Assembly (NCBI GenBank): GCA_028274465.1
Contig: CM051457.1
Location: 95,603,982-95,667,981, forward strand
Length of the DNA: 64,000 nucleotides
Direction of reading: 5' to 3'
Source of the DNA: Plantago ovata
Lineage: Eukaryota; Streptophyta; Magnoliopsida; Lamiales; Plantaginaceae
The notes beneath the pieces were generated by a model that saw nothing but the letters and a program-made list of their open reading frames with translations, had not been told where the DNA came from and did not search any database. Below, piece after piece: positions 47,971-60,089 of this stretch (position 1 is the first letter of the stretch; each line of letters begins with the position of its first letter). The position numbers and the translations under genes were made by a program.

Positions 47971-50900
47971 TTAGGCTCTTTCAGAGGATTTTCTCAAAAT
48001 CTCTCTTACACTCTTCTCAGCAAGTGCAGTGAATTCAACACAATCCTTCTCGTAGTTTTCCAGAAGCCTACGAACTTGTAGTTGAAGAATTCTTGCATTT
48101 TTGCAGGCAGTATGATGATGCTTTTCAACATTCATTTCCATGTAGTTAATTACCCACAAATGCATGCCCCAATTGCTGGCATGGAGAAGCTGTGTATCTG
48201 AAATGTTTCTCGGATGAATCTTTCTTAACCAGAGAAGATCTTCTTCTTGATCCTTAGCAGTGAGATAGAAGTACTCATAAGGAATCAATCCAAGTTTCTT
48301 CTTAGGTTTCTTTGTTACCGGGTCAACATAGTAAGCGATGCCAGGTGGTTTTATCAAATCTGGTTCTTGTCTATATGTCTTACCAATGACAACTCTTCTT
48401 ATACAGACCTCAAGATTGAACCATCTCCCAGCAATATTTCTTGGGAGGGATTCTTCCCTTTGCTTTCTTTGGACCTTGAGTTCAATCCATTTGAACATCT
48501 GATTCAAAATGGCTGTAGGAAAGAACTCATTTACCAGCAAGTCTTCCAGCTTTAGGATCCAGCAACCATGAATGTTTCTGATCACATTCTGAGTGGTTTC
48601 ATCATTGCTGGTCTTTGTATATTCAATGCCGGAGCCAATAGCAATGCTGGCCAGCCTTTTCTCTTCCTGTCTTTGCCTTCTTCTTCTTGTTTTAGCATTG
48701 TCTTGATCTCTTGCTGAAGAGTCAGACGAAAAATGCCTTGAGTGGCCAGACGGAGTTATGGCTGTTAAGGGTCTAGCTCTTATGGCTTGAGCTATTGTTT
48801 GATTGTCATCATCTTCTTCATCATCTTCATTCAGATTGTGATGACTTTCATTGTGACAGAAATCTTGAGTTTCAGCAGCGGTTTTTCTCTTTTTGGTACT
48901 TGCTGAATTTAACTCAGTTTCTGTCTGTCTTTTAGAACTTTGCTCTCTTTCAGCAAGAGGTTCTAGTGGAAGTGGCACATCAGCAGCAGGAGTAGGAGGG
49001 GTTTGATTTCTCTTTCTAGTGTTCTTCTTTTCCCCCTTAGACATGGATTGCAACATCGGAGTGATGTGCAGAGAATAAAACTCATTGCAATTTTCAGCAA
49101 GAGTGTTGAGACTGTTATACTTCATGATGATTTCTTGTTGGCCAGAGTTCATTGTTGCTAACTCTTTTTGAATGTTCATCAAGTTCTCTTCATGTCTTTT
49201 CTTTGTTGCGGCCTTCTCATCCATAATATTCTGAGCTTTGACAAGAGCAGTTTTTGCAAGCTTGAGCGCCTGACTTACATCTTCTTCATAGCTCTTGTGA
49301 TAAAGACTTATGTCTCTTTGAGCTATTGTCAAAGTTGTAGTGCGTCTCAGCACTGTAGCCAGTATCTTTCCAATGTCAAGTGGGCTCTCAGCAAGCAATG
49401 CCTCATCTTCAGCTTTGCAGGCATCATGGACTTGCTTTAGTGCTAGAATTCTGGGCGTGAACTCCTCAACTCTTGGGAACGGCACTAAATGCGGTGTTAA
49501 GGAATGAACCTTAATTTCAGAAGCAAACTGATCATCACGCGTCAGCAATTCGGCTCTTAGACCATCGTCTAAATCATTGATGTAATCAGGAGGAGGAATC
49601 TGAACGACTTTTGGGTCTCGCTTGGATTGATCATCATCATTTTCTGATAAGTCGTCATCATCCTCAGATTCATCAAGTTGAGCGACTTTGGAGCCTTTTT
49701 CAGTAGCTTCACTTCCTTTTTGTTGAGTGGTTGCTGATGGCAACACTTCAGATTCAACGACTGGAGTTTCACCAGTAGATAGTTGTTTCAATTGAGTTTG
49801 GGGCTCAATTACTGGAGTTTCGCCAGTAGTTAGTTTTAATTGAGTAGTTGCTGAAGGCAACGTTTGAGACTCAATAACTGGAGTTGCGCCAGTAGTAAGT
49901 GGAAGGGATGGAACTTCCTTCGATTTTGGTCTTGAAGATTCACCAATTTCCAGATCCTGCGTATGCCTTGCATGGATCACGAGACTATTTTGTAGAGATC
50001 GTTGGTAATCTTCATCTTCTTCATCCTCATCTTCAAGGTTTTCTTCAGTAACCTTGGCATCAGAAACTGGACTCTTGCCATTTTTCAAGGCAGCCCTTCT
50101 TCTGGCGTATTCTTCTTCAGTATCAGCACCTTGTTTAGGTGCTTGATTTTCAGCATCAGCAGGAGGAGGTTGAGATTCTTGCTGAGATTGTTGTTGTTCA
50201 GCTTGCTGATTGTCAGAAGGATTAGTTTCAGCAGCTGTTAACTTTAATCCACCAGCACCAGGACTTGGACCTTGATTGTCATCATCGTCATCCTTCTTGT
50301 CCTTAGAATCTTTCCCTTCATCATCACTGGGATCAGTGGGAATGTTCTCATCTTCTTCTTCTTCTTCATCATCTGTCAGAATGACTAGCTCAACATGCTT
50401 GTATAAAGCAACACTTGTCACTTCCTCTTCCTCAGTTAATTTGTGGGGATCAGCCACCACAGGAACAAAAAGACCTTTGAGCATCACATCTTGTTCAGCT
50501 GGAGAGGCACTCTTAAATTTGGCCTTCATATTCTCTCTTATTTGAGCAATCAGATTTGAACTCATTTGCTGAGAATATGTCATTTCTTCAGGAAGGATGG
50601 AGTGGACAAATGTTTCGAGCTTCAGTAGTGAAGATCTCTTTTTCTCATTTGAGAGATGAAGGTGAAGATCTGAGAAGTCCATTCTCCTATATCTTTGCCA
50701 GTTGCTGACGGACTTAGCAACTCTTGACAAAGTTGTCCTCTTGAAGCTCAAGTAAAGTTCTTCAGATCTTACTTGCTGATCTTTAGTGATGAGTACCATT
50801 TCAGTGGTCTCCTTTTGAGCCTGAAAAAGAATTTTATTTAGATCAGGATTGGTTTGGAGAATTGTTTTAGAGTTTAAATCTGAAACATGATTTACTTGCT

Positions 50901-53256
50901 GAGAGTCAGCAAGCTCATGTAGTACAATTTCCATTCCATGAGGAGCTTGAGTAGCATCCTCCATTTGTTCATCCTAAAATAAATTAAAATTAGACACAAG
51001 TACTAAGCTGTCAAACTTAGTTTTTATACCAAAATTATTAACTACCTGCTGAGCAGGGAGTGTTGGTTCTGGTGCAGAGGCTTCAGCAACCTTCTGACTT
51101 GTATCTTGAGAAGTCTGTAGAGAAAGAATAATTTTAGCAAAAGAACAATTTTCAGAATTTGAAGTTTTACTGATGGTTGAATTAACTACCTGCTGAGGAA
51201 GGACAGGTTGTGGCTCAGTCCTTTCAGCATTAACAGTTTCTTCAGCTTCTTGGACTGTTTCTTCAGCAGACTTCTGATTTTGCTCTAACTGAGAAAGCTG
51301 TGCGGTTTCAGCAATCTCCCTTGTCTCTGAATTGACAAGTTGAGCAGAAGCATCTTGACCTTTAAGCTCACTGCTTGTCATGAAGAGATCAATTGACTTG
51401 TTGGATGATTCTTCAATCTCCAACTCCATTTGTTTGCTTAAATCTTCCAGTACAAGTTGGACTTTGTCAATTGAAGTCTTGGGTGAACTTGGGCCAGTAT
51501 TCTCAGCATTAAGAGATGCGTCTTTGAATAATGCTTCTTGAGTTTCAGCAACTTCTGGAATAGGAACCATTACTATCTCAGCAACTGGTCCATCAGCAAG
51601 CTGGGTTTCAGCAACTTGATGAGTTGCTTGTTCAGCAACCATCTGTTCAGCAGCATCAGCAAGTGCCGCTCTTTGCAGATCAGCAGCAATGTCGCTTACT
51701 GGTTCCATGGTTTGATCATCTAGAATATCTACAATGTAGATATCTGGGACTTGGGCAGGAATTTCATTTCCACTGCCTTGTGGTCTATTCTCAGTAGAGT
51801 TATCAACGTTAAGTTGATTGTTGAAGGCTTCCGCAAACACTTCAACATTGCTGATGTATGTTTCAGTAATTATTTCAGCAACATCTACTGGCAAATGCGT
51901 TTCAGCATTTGTCTGGGAATTGACTGAGGAGTCTTGGACATTTGGGACTGACTGAGAAGCCAGTGTCTTCTTTCTTTTGTTACTTGTCCGTTTCCTCTTA
52001 GGTACGGGATTTGCTGATGACGCTGCAGTCTGAGTGTCATCATCAACTTTTCTCTTTTTCTTTTTAGATTTCTCCAGTTTCCCAGAGTCACCTATTGTTG
52101 CATTTTCAGCAACGGCTGTTGTACACGTACCTTGTTGATTTTCTACAGCAGTTTCATTTGTGTTACCACCTCCAACAACAGTTTCATCTCTAAGTTGCTG
52201 AGTGTTAACATCTGCAGCTGTTGTATACCTTTCTTGCTGGCTTGTGCTGACAACATTTGCAGTTGTTGTCTTCTTGGTTTTCTTACCAGCAATCTTAGGT
52301 ACATTCTGCTTGTAGAAAGATCTTCCCACATTGCACACAGATTTCTTGATTGGCAATGGGTTTCTTAGCTGAATCCTGAAATGTTCAAGGATATAGCATA
52401 TCTTGATTCCATACATAACTAGAAAGGAAGGTGAGACCTTGTTGTCTTCTACCTTTACTTTAAACTTAGTAACACAATCAACAAGCCTGTTGAAAATGTA
52501 CTTAGCCCAGTTAAGTTCCGATTTATTTTCATAGATATGCATCAGTAATGGCCATCTTCTCAGGCCTACTTGGTCAATTTCTCCAACTTGGGAGTCAAGA
52601 ACTTTAATGAGTAGCAGAGCTACTAGACCAAGTGAATGGGAGAGATGCTTTCTCTTAACGTGCTTTGTCCAAGTCACGGGAGCTATCTCGCCTTTCTTCA
52701 TCTTTGCATTTCTGACGTCACTGTAGAAAGCTTCAATTTCTTCGTCAGAAGCAGTGACGTCATCTTCAGTTCCAGTGGTTGGAATCTGAAAAATCTCCGC
52801 TAAATCAGTCCATTTCAGGACGATTTGCGTGTTCTGAACATAAGTAAGGATCACTTTTTCAGTGACTCCATTACTGTCTGTGAGGGACTGGATTTCTGCA
52901 TTATTGTAGAACTCCATAGTATCAATCATGCTCACTTGCTTAGTGCGAGCAGAGATAAAGTTCATGAGGCCTTGCTGCTTGATGAACTCAAGCGCCTCTT
53001 CATTTTGGTCATCAAGTTCTTGTTCATAAAAGTACCTAATGTACTTTTCTTTTGCAAACCCTCCCCATTGCATCAACATCTCACACTTTGCAGTGTCAAG
53101 ATATGACGGAGGCATAGGTTTTACAGTGATTCGGTCGTTTTTCAACACAACTTTCGCTGTGTCTTGGGTCAGAGAAGTCACCGGAGCAATGCGTGTTTCA
53201 GCACTATCAACCTTTGACGATTTTGAGGACTTAGATGACTGTCTCTTGGGAGCCAT
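47971..53256 (-). CDS. SIRE third ORF (env-like position), two in-frame halves split by one TAG
   Basis: 53256-50974 (760 residues, MAPKRQSSKSSK) and 50964-47971 (997 residues, MEDATQAPHG) are in the same frame with a single TAG at 50976-50974 between them. The N-terminal half includes CEMLMQWGGFAKEKYIRYFY and AEIFQIPTTG, a pattern I associate with the 'putative plant transposon protein' domain often found in third ORFs of such elements. The rest is Gln/Glu/Ala-rich and acidic (runs of D/E near residues 205-330 of the second half), with a C-terminal conserved-looking domain (GCWILKLEDLLVNEFFPTAI, NIAGRWFNLEVCIRRVVIGK). There is no clear signal peptide or transmembrane segment, so 'env-like' is positional only. 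Three intron-like segments surround the TAG (see separate entry); removing the one containing it would join the halves. Confidence 0.75.
50821..51189 (-). other. Three consecutive phase-0 intron-like segments in the SIRE third ORF
   Basis: On the minus strand: 51189-51115 (75 nt, CAG|GTAGTTAAT to TCTCTACAG), 51045-50974 (72 nt, CAG|GTAGTTAAT to TTATTTTAG) and 50895-50821 (75 nt, GTAAATCATG to TTTTTCAG). Each is AT-rich, a multiple of three, in phase 0, and bounded by GT-AG. The intervening exons are 69 and 78 nt. Whether they are spliced is untested. Confidence 0.5.
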
Positions 53257-53779
53257 TTCTTATATAGAGCAAGAAATTGTACGAAAAGAGATAGTTTGCT
53301 TTTTGACCGGAGGTACAGTAGTTTCAGGCTAGAAATTGCAGAGAAAGGAAATGTGAGTTAAAGAATTTTGTCATTTCTCTAACTCCTTCTTTATATAGTG
53401 TCTCTGGTGTGTGAGAAACTCAATCGATTTGAGCTCTCAGCAAGGGTAAAACAGAGAAACATTGGAGATAGTGGAGCCTTTGCATTGAATGCGTAGTGGC
53501 CCACTAACTAAAACCGTCAGAGCACTCTCTCTCTTTGTTTTGTTAGCCGTTAGATTAATAACTCCTTTTAATCAATGGCCACGATTGAATTTCATGTCAT
53601 GATTTATTGCGAGTTTATTTGTGCCAGCTTGACGTCACAAATTGATTTTACCGAGTAATAAGGGATAGATTGCTTGCTGAAATAGACAAGAATCTTTTCA
53701 GCGAGTTTGAATTAACAGTCTAGATACTTGCTGAAAGTTCCCCCTTACTTAGATATCTCATATTTTCTAAGTTTAAAAG

Positions 53780-54150
53780 ATATTTCTGATTTCCCGTATC
53801 AGTAAATTCTTTTTGCACTTTGAGACATCCTTTGGTAAAATCTGAGAGATGAGATTTTGCTCTTTTTCTGAATTCCCGTTTCAGAAAATTCCTTTGATAC
53901 TTGAATACCTGTTTCAGTATCTTTTGATTGTCTGAGTACCCGTTTCAGCAATCCATAATTTCTTTCTCTTACTGAGTGCCTGTCTCAGCAAGTGATCAAG
54001 TTTCCTAACAAATACCTGTTTTGAAGGAATTACTTGCTGAATGCCTGTTTCAGCAATCATGTTGTGACTTATCATTTCTTAGAAGAAATCAGTGACTTGG
54101 TCTTTTGGATAGGAATACTTTGGCTTGCTGAATACCTGTTTCAGCATTCT
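53780..54150 (-). repeat. Degenerate repeat in the SIRE pol-ORF3 spacer
   Basis: A motif close to TGAATACCTGTTTCAGCA recurs about eight times at irregular 30-60-bp spacing. A 17-nt copy of the LTR edge (CAAGTTTCCTAACAAAT) sits at 53997-54013. Confidence 0.75.
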
Positions 54151-54164
54151 GCCAAGTGTATCCT

Positions 54165-57100
54165 TTATTGAGGTAGTTCAATCAATCCAAGGTTATACCT
54201 TAGCATTGCGAACCTATTATCCGGTAGGGGCTTGGTAAAGATGTCAGCAAGCTGATCTTCAGTACCTACTTTCACAACCTCAATATCACCTTTTTCCACA
54301 TGATCTCTAATGAAATGATGTCTAATATCAATGTGCTTGGTCCTAGAGTGAAACTTAGGATTTTGCGTAATTGCAATAGCACTTGTATTATCACAAAAGA
54401 TTGGTGTTTTCTTTGCAGAAATACCATAATCTCTTAATTGTTGCTGAATCCATAGGATTTGAGCTGTGCAACAACCAGCTGCAATGTATTCAGATTCAGT
54501 AGATGAATTGGCGACACACGTTTGCTTCTTGCTGAACCATGATATTAATCTAGTACCCAAAAACTGACAAGTTCCAGAGGTACTTTTTCTATCAAGAGTT
54601 GATCCACCATGATCAGCATCAGAATAGCCAACCAATTCAAGTCCAGAATCTTTTGGATACCATAATCCAACATTGACTGTACCTTTAACATATTTCAGTA
54701 TTTTAATTGCCTTTTTGTAGTGTGATTCTCTTGGATCCGATTGGAATGTTGCACACACACAAACAACATACTGAATGTCAGGTCTACTTGCTGTTAAATA
54801 CAACAAGGAACCAATGAGCTTCCTATACTTGTGTTCTTCAACACTTTTGTCCTCTTTAGTATAGCCCAATTTGGTACCAACACTCATAGGGATCTTTTCA
54901 GGTTTTTCATCCTCTTTGATCCTAAACTTTATGAGCATTTCTTTCGCATACTTTGCTTGATTTATGAATATTCCATCTTTGAGTTGCTTGACTTGCAACC
55001 CTAGGAAATAATTCAATTTTCCCATCATACTCATTTCAAACTTATTTGTCATGAGTTTGGCAAAATCATCACAAAGTTGCTTGTCCTTAGATCCAAAAAT
55101 TATGTCATCCACATAAATTTGAACTAAGATTAATTTACCATCATGGTTCATGGTAAAAAGAGTTTTGTCAACTTCACCTTTCTTGAAACCATTTTCCAGC
55201 AAGAACTTAGCTAAGGTATCATACCATGCTCTTGGTGCTTGCTTTAGACCATATACAGCTTTCTGAAGCTTATATACCATCTTGGTTTCTGAGGGAAGTT
55301 CAAAGCCAGGGGGTTGTTCTAGGTAGACTTCTTCAGCAAGTTCACCATTTAAGAATGCACTCTTAACATCCATTTGGTAAACAATGAAGTCATTGTGAGC
55401 AGCAAAGGCCAAGAAAAGCCTAATTGCATCCAATCTTGCAACTGGAGCGTAAGACTCATCATAGTCCAATCCTTCAGTCTGACAGTAACCTTGAGCAACT
55501 AAGCGTGCTTTGTTTCTTGTTACTTCACCAGACTCGCTCAGCTTGTTTCTGAACACCCACTTTGTACCAATAGCTTTCTTATTTTCAGCAAGTGGCACAA
55601 GTTTCCAGACTTTGTTTCTTTCAAATTGATCCAATTCTTCTTGCATTGCCTTTATCCATTCAGAATGCTTCAAAGCTTCTTCTATGGTTTTAGGTTCAAT
55701 TTCTGAAACAAAGCAAGAGAATAAAGATTCTACTTCTACGACAGTTGCTTCTTCAGCAAGTCCTTGAGTAGCTTTGGATCTAGTCACTTGGCGTTTATTA
55801 ATATCGCCAATCATATCCGTAGAGGGATGATCTCTAATCCATTTATTAACAGGTTTCCTGTTTGTTGGATCAGGATATGTTTGCTCATCAGCATGTGACT
55901 CTTCAGTATGTACTTGTTCAGTACTACTGGGAATTTGTGTCTCTGCTGAGATTTGATCGTCAGCAACTGCTTGTTCAGCATTGCTGGGTTGAGGTATTTC
56001 ATCAGCAGGCACTGGAGATTGCGTAATTTCAGCAACTTCCGGAGCAACCGCATCTTTTGCTGGAAATTCTTTGTCGTGAACTATATTTATCTTGTCATGA
56101 CTCGGGGGAGGAGAATCATTGTCAGAATCATCATTTAGTTCAATTGACTTGATTTGCCTAGCATCAGATTCAGTTCTTTGCTCATGTATGATTAGCTTTT
56201 TCATACATTCTGATATTTCTTCTTCAGCAGGCACACCTTGTGTCTTTTCGTAGAATACAACATGCACAGATTCTTCAATCTTTTGTGCCTTTTTGTTGTA
56301 AACTCTGTAAGCTTTACTATGCAAGGAGTAGCCAAGAAATATCGCTTCGTCTGCCTTTGGTTGAAATGTTCTTAGGTATTCTCTACCATTGTTAAGAACG
56401 AAACACTTGCAACCAAATACTCTTAGATGAGTGATGTTAGGAGGTCTTCCAACAAACAATTCATAAGGAGTTTTGTTGTATTCCTTAGTAATCAAACATC
56501 TATTCTGAGTATAGCAGGCGGTATTAATCGCTTCAACCCAGTAAGCCTCACTTATCTCAGTGTCAGCAAGCATTGTTCTTGCGGCTTCTTTCAGGGTACG
56601 ATTCTTCCGTTCAGCAACACCATTTTGCTGTGGTGTCCTTACTGAGGATAACTGATGTTGAATACCTTTGGAGGTACAATATTCAGTTATGTACTGGTTT
56701 ACAAACTCAGTACCATGGTCTGTCCTTATGACTCTTACCTTGTCATTTTTCATGACTTCAAGCTTATTCAGCAAGTTAGGTATTTCAGTCTTGGTTTCAG
56801 ATTTGTGCTTGATGAATACTACCCAAGTGAATCTTGAATAGTCATCTACCACGACTAGACCATACTTCTTACCAGCATAGCTTGTTGAAGAAGATTCAAA
56901 CAAGTCCATGTGTAAGAGTTGTAAAGGTTTTGTAGTTGACGGTACTGCCTTGTTCTTGAAAGAAGATTTGGTTTGCTTTCCTTGCTGACATGCATTGCAA
57001 ACACCATCCTTCTTAAAAGTAACCCTAGGTAATCCAACTACAAGTGCCTTTTTAGACAGCTTATTCAGCGTCTTGAAGTTTAGATGACTTGTTCGTTTAT

Positions 57101-57551
57101 GCCATAACCATGCTTTTTCAGCAAGGCAATCATGATCTGAGACAAGGCATTTTTCAACGTTTGCTGAAGACCAATCAACGGTGTACAAGCCTCCTGATCT
57201 TCTTGCAATCATTATAACCTTTTTAGTCTCAAAATCTACAAGTTTACATTCATCACTTTTAATTTCGATGAAGTATCCTTTGTCAGCAAATTGACTCATG
57301 CTGAAAAGGTTAAACTTAAGATTTTTGACATAAAGAACTCCAGAAATGGTTATGCATCCCAACTTCACATCACCATAGCCTTTTGTAGATCCGGAGCCTC
57401 CACCAGCAAACCTTATTGTTGGACCTTTAGACCACCGTCTATAGTTTATAAGGTTATTCTTGTTGCCCGTCATGTGCTTTCCACAACCACTATCAAAGTG
57501 CCAGATTGCATCGTTTGTCTCCGTGGCTGCAGTCTGCACAATCAAGAGCAA
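54165..57551 (-). CDS. SIRE pol polyprotein (protease, integrase, RT, RNase H)
   Basis: An uninterrupted 1,128-codon frame. In order: aspartic protease ([13 protein letters not shown] near residue 20), integrase zinc region ([18 protein letters not shown]), integrase core ([40 protein letters not shown]), reverse transcriptase ([32 protein letters not shown], and YVDD near residue 814) and RNase H ([35 protein letters not shown]). The order is Copia. No stop or frameshift, so it is potentially active. The first in-frame codon is not ATG; the frame opens just after gag ends and lies in the -1 frame, so expression must need frameshifting or splicing. Confidence 0.95.
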   Translation of the reverse strand: MLLIVQTAATETNDAIWHFDSGCGKHMTGNKNNLINYRRWSKGPTIRFAGGGSGSTKGYGDVKLGCITISGVLYVKNLKFNLFSMSQFADKGYFIEIKSDECKLVDFETKKVIMIARRSGGLYTVDWSSANVEKCLVSDHDCLAEKAWLWHKRTSHLNFKTLNKLSKKALVVGLPRVTFKKDGVCNACQQGKQTKSSFKNKAVPSTTKPLQLLHMDLFESSSTSYAGKKYGLVVVDDYSRFTWVVFIKHKSETKTEIPNLLNKLEVMKNDKVRVIRTDHGTEFVNQYITEYCTSKGIQHQLSSVRTPQQNGVAERKNRTLKEAARTMLADTEISEAYWVEAINTACYTQNRCLITKEYNKTPYELFVGRPPNITHLRVFGCKCFVLNNGREYLRTFQPKADEAIFLGYSLHSKAYRVYNKKAQKIEESVHVVFYEKTQGVPAEEEISECMKKLIIHEQRTESDARQIKSIELNDDSDNDSPPPSHDKINIVHDKEFPAKDAVAPEVAEITQSPVPADEIPQPSNAEQAVADDQISAETQIPSSTEQVHTEESHADEQTYPDPTNRKPVNKWIRDHPSTDMIGDINKRQVTRSKATQGLAEEATVVEVESLFSCFVSEIEPKTIEEALKHSEWIKAMQEELDQFERNKVWKLVPLAENKKAIGTKWVFRNKLSESGEVTRNKARLVAQGYCQTEGLDYDESYAPVARLDAIRLFLAFAAHNDFIVYQMDVKSAFLNGELAEEVYLEQPPGFELPSETKMVYKLQKAVYGLKQAPRAWYDTLAKFLLENGFKKGEVDKTLFTMNHDGKLILVQIYVDDIIFGSKDKQLCDDFAKLMTNKFEMSMMGKLNYFLGLQVKQLKDGIFINQAKYAKEMLIKFRIKEDEKPEKIPMSVGTKLGYTKEDKSVEEHKYRKLIGSLLYLTASRPDIQYVVCVCATFQSDPRESHYKKAIKILKYVKGTVNVGLWYPKDSGLELVGYSDADHGGSTLDRKSTSGTCQFLGTRLISWFSKKQTCVANSSTESEYIAAGCCTAQILWIQQQLRDYGISAKKTPIFCDNTSAIAITQNPKFHSRTKHIDIRHHFIRDHVEKGDIEVVKVGTEDQLADIFTKPLPDNRFAMLRYNLGLIELPQ

Positions 57552-57556
57552 ACAAG

Positions 57557-59977
57557 TTAATTATCCAATGATGGATGTCCATTAACATGTTCAAGAATGC
57601 GTCCAGTGGAAACCCAAGTCTGAAGTTTTTCAACTTTGACTTGTTTTCTACTTGCTGAGGAACTAGGAGGTTTTGAGCTGAAAGACTTTTGACTCGTGCT
57701 GGTCAAATCCACTTTCTGATGTGGTGTCTTGCTCTGTTGACCTTTTTGCTGAACATACTTTTCAGTAAGTTCTTTTCTAGCAAGGTTCCTTCTAGTCCTA
57801 GCATTGGGAGTCTTTTCAGAACTCTTAGGCTTGGTTTTCTTCATCTCTTTGAAGTATCTTTGCTGACTTTGCTTATACTCATGAAAGAGTTGACTTTGCT
57901 TGGTTTTGAAACCGAGTCCACTCTTTGGAGAATGCTGAGCTTTAGCTTCAGCAACCTTACTTGATTCAGGTTTGTCAGCAAAGGACTTCTGATTACTTTT
58001 GGTAATCTTGCCTTTAGACTTAACAACTTGCTTTTCAGCAACTTGTTTGGCGGAATGCTTCACGGCATTCTTTTTCTTTCCAGTTTGCTTCTCAGCAACC
58101 TGTTTTCCTTTTAAAGTCTTGTTACTTTGAGTAGCAACAGCGGGCTTTATGGTCATAGGTACTTGATTGCATGTTTCAGCAACCTTAGTTTGACCAAACT
58201 GATAGATCACTGGTGGACTACTATCAGTAGCACGTACAAAGGAGATAGGTGATTTATCTTTTCTCAAGATTTCTACGTTATCACCTTCACACGTTGCTCC
58301 TAAACCTTCTTTCTGAGATGGATCTCTCAAATAAGAGTTTAGTTCAGTCAGCGTATTACTTGCTTCCACATAGGATTTGAAATTGATTTTCATCTTTTTC
58401 ATTTCTTGGATTTCAGCAAGTAACTTTAGAATTGAGGACTGATACTCTTCCAATTCTAATGCCATTTGAGAATTTTTCTCTGCAGCCTCAGCAATCAACT
58501 TCTTAAGACGCCTTATTTCAGCATCCTTTTCTTCTGTCTCTTCCTTCAGCAAAACGTACTTTTCAGTAGTTTGCTTGGTCAGAGTTTCAGCAAGTTGAAG
58601 TTTTTCTTGCTGTTTGCTGAGAGTTTTCTCAAATCTTTCGATTTCTCCTTGAATCTTGTCAAGGTCAATCTCGTCTTCACTTTCTGAATCTGAGTCAGAG
58701 GTAGAATTATTTACCTGACCGGCCATGAGGCAGAATTCGTAGTTCGACACATCTGGATAAGCTTCCATAGCTATTCCACACACTTCTTTGCCAATCTCCA
58801 CGTCTAGAGTGGCTTCTTCATCGTCGGTGTCTGAACTTTCATCCTCACTGTCTTCGGAGCTTGTCTCAATGCACAATGCATCGATTTTTGCTTGAAGCTT
58901 CTTCTTTTCTTCAGCAATGAAAGCTCTTTTGAACTTCTTCTTCTTTTCAGCAGATTTGCCTTTCAGCAAAGGGCAATTAGCTTTGAAGTGTCCAGGCTTT
59001 TTGCAGTAAAAACATAGATCATTTCCAACTGCTGGTTCTTCTGATGATGTAGCTTGCTGAGCTTGCTTGTTCAGCGAGCTAGTATCATTCTTGTACTTAT
59101 GGTAGTTATTACCAAGATGCTTTTTCAGCTTCTCTTTTGCTTTTCGCCTTTCAAGTTCCTTACTGATGAATTTCTTCATGTTTTTAACAACTAAAGCATT
59201 TTCATCAGCAGGCTCTTTATCATTCTTCTTTTCAGAAGATGACGGCTTTGCAGCAAGAGCAATGTTTTGCGATTTTTCAGCAAACACATTTTCTCTTTGC
59301 TTTGTCTCATAATTGACAGTAGCAAGATGAGAGAACAACTCAGTTGGTGTAATGTCAGGCATTCCTTGATTATAATAGAAATTCTGAGTATGGATCCATT
59401 CTTGATTCAAACTTCTGATGATAGTTTTCACTTTCTCAGAATCTGAATAAAGATTTCCAACACCCAGCGCTGCCATTTCACTAACAAGAGTTGTGAATCT
59501 GAAGTCCAAGTCTTCCAGTGACTCGTTAGCACCTTGCTTAAAGTTTTGAAACTTCAGCTTAAGTACTTCAAGTTTGTTTTCCTTGGTCTTGTCAGATCCA
59601 GCACAAAGATCTTGAACCATTTTCCAAGCCTCCTTAGCAGTCTTAGCACCCCACAGTTTGCACTGTATGGTATCCGGAGTTGATCTGATGATGATATTTC
59701 TTGCTTGGCCATCAAGACGGAATCTCTTAGCTTCGTCAGAAGTCCATTCCTCTCTTGGTTTTGGCACAACCGTATCTGATGGTTCGCCTTGGATGGTTTC
59801 CTTTCCAGCTTCAGTGGTTCTATGAGGGAAACTCCTTTCAACCTTGGTGATCTTGATAGGTCCATCATTAATGACGGTGACCATCTCATCACTAATGGCC
59901 TCAAGATGTAACATCATGTTGTTTCGCCATTTCTCGTAATTTTCCAGCTTCAGCAAGGGAGCATCTCCTAAAGACAT
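57557..59977 (-). CDS. SIRE gag polyprotein
   Basis: 806 residues from ATG at 59977 ([20 protein letters not shown]). The N-terminal half is a Copia-type capsid region (UBN2-like; [31 protein letters not shown]). A CCHC zinc knuckle [14 protein letters not shown] is at about residues 322-335, as in nucleocapsids. A coiled-coil segment ([19 protein letters not shown]) and a Lys-rich basic tail follow, much longer than usual Copia gag and in keeping with SIRE elements. It ends HPSLDN-TAA, immediately before the pol frame. Intact. Confidence 0.93.
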   Translation of the reverse strand: MSLGDAPLLKLENYEKWRNNMMLHLEAISDEMVTVINDGPIKITKVERSFPHRTTEAGKETIQGEPSDTVVPKPREEWTSDEAKRFRLDGQARNIIIRSTPDTIQCKLWGAKTAKEAWKMVQDLCAGSDKTKENKLEVLKLKFQNFKQGANESLEDLDFRFTTLVSEMAALGVGNLYSDSEKVKTIIRSLNQEWIHTQNFYYNQGMPDITPTELFSHLATVNYETKQRENVFAEKSQNIALAAKPSSSEKKNDKEPADENALVVKNMKKFISKELERRKAKEKLKKHLGNNYHKYKNDTSSLNKQAQQATSSEEPAVGNDLCFYCKKPGHFKANCPLLKGKSAEKKKKFKRAFIAEEKKKLQAKIDALCIETSSEDSEDESSDTDDEEATLDVEIGKEVCGIAMEAYPDVSNYEFCLMAGQVNNSTSDSDSESEDEIDLDKIQGEIERFEKTLSKQQEKLQLAETLTKQTTEKYVLLKEETEEKDAEIRRLKKLIAEAAEKNSQMALELEEYQSSILKLLAEIQEMKKMKINFKSYVEASNTLTELNSYLRDPSQKEGLGATCEGDNVEILRKDKSPISFVRATDSSPPVIYQFGQTKVAETCNQVPMTIKPAVATQSNKTLKGKQVAEKQTGKKKNAVKHSAKQVAEKQVVKSKGKITKSNQKSFADKPESSKVAEAKAQHSPKSGLGFKTKQSQLFHEYKQSQQRYFKEMKKTKPKSSEKTPNARTRRNLARKELTEKYVQQKGQQSKTPHQKVDLTSTSQKSFSSKPPSSSASRKQVKVEKLQTWVSTGRILEHVNGHPSLDN

Positions 59978-60075
59978 CCTGTCAGCAAAGCACTACCAAA
60001 CTGATCAAGTGAAAGTGATTTACGGAAAGCACTTAAGGGGATCTAGGTTCAGTGCAGAAGGCTAAAGAACCTCCT

Positions 60076-60087
60076 GCTCTGATACCA
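60076..60087 (-). other. Primer binding site, initiator tRNA-Met
   Basis: The minus strand reads TGGTATCAGAGC two bases inside the 5' LTR, complementary to the 3' end of plant initiator tRNA-Met, the standard primer of Copia elements. Confidence 0.93.
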
Positions 60088-60089
60088 CT

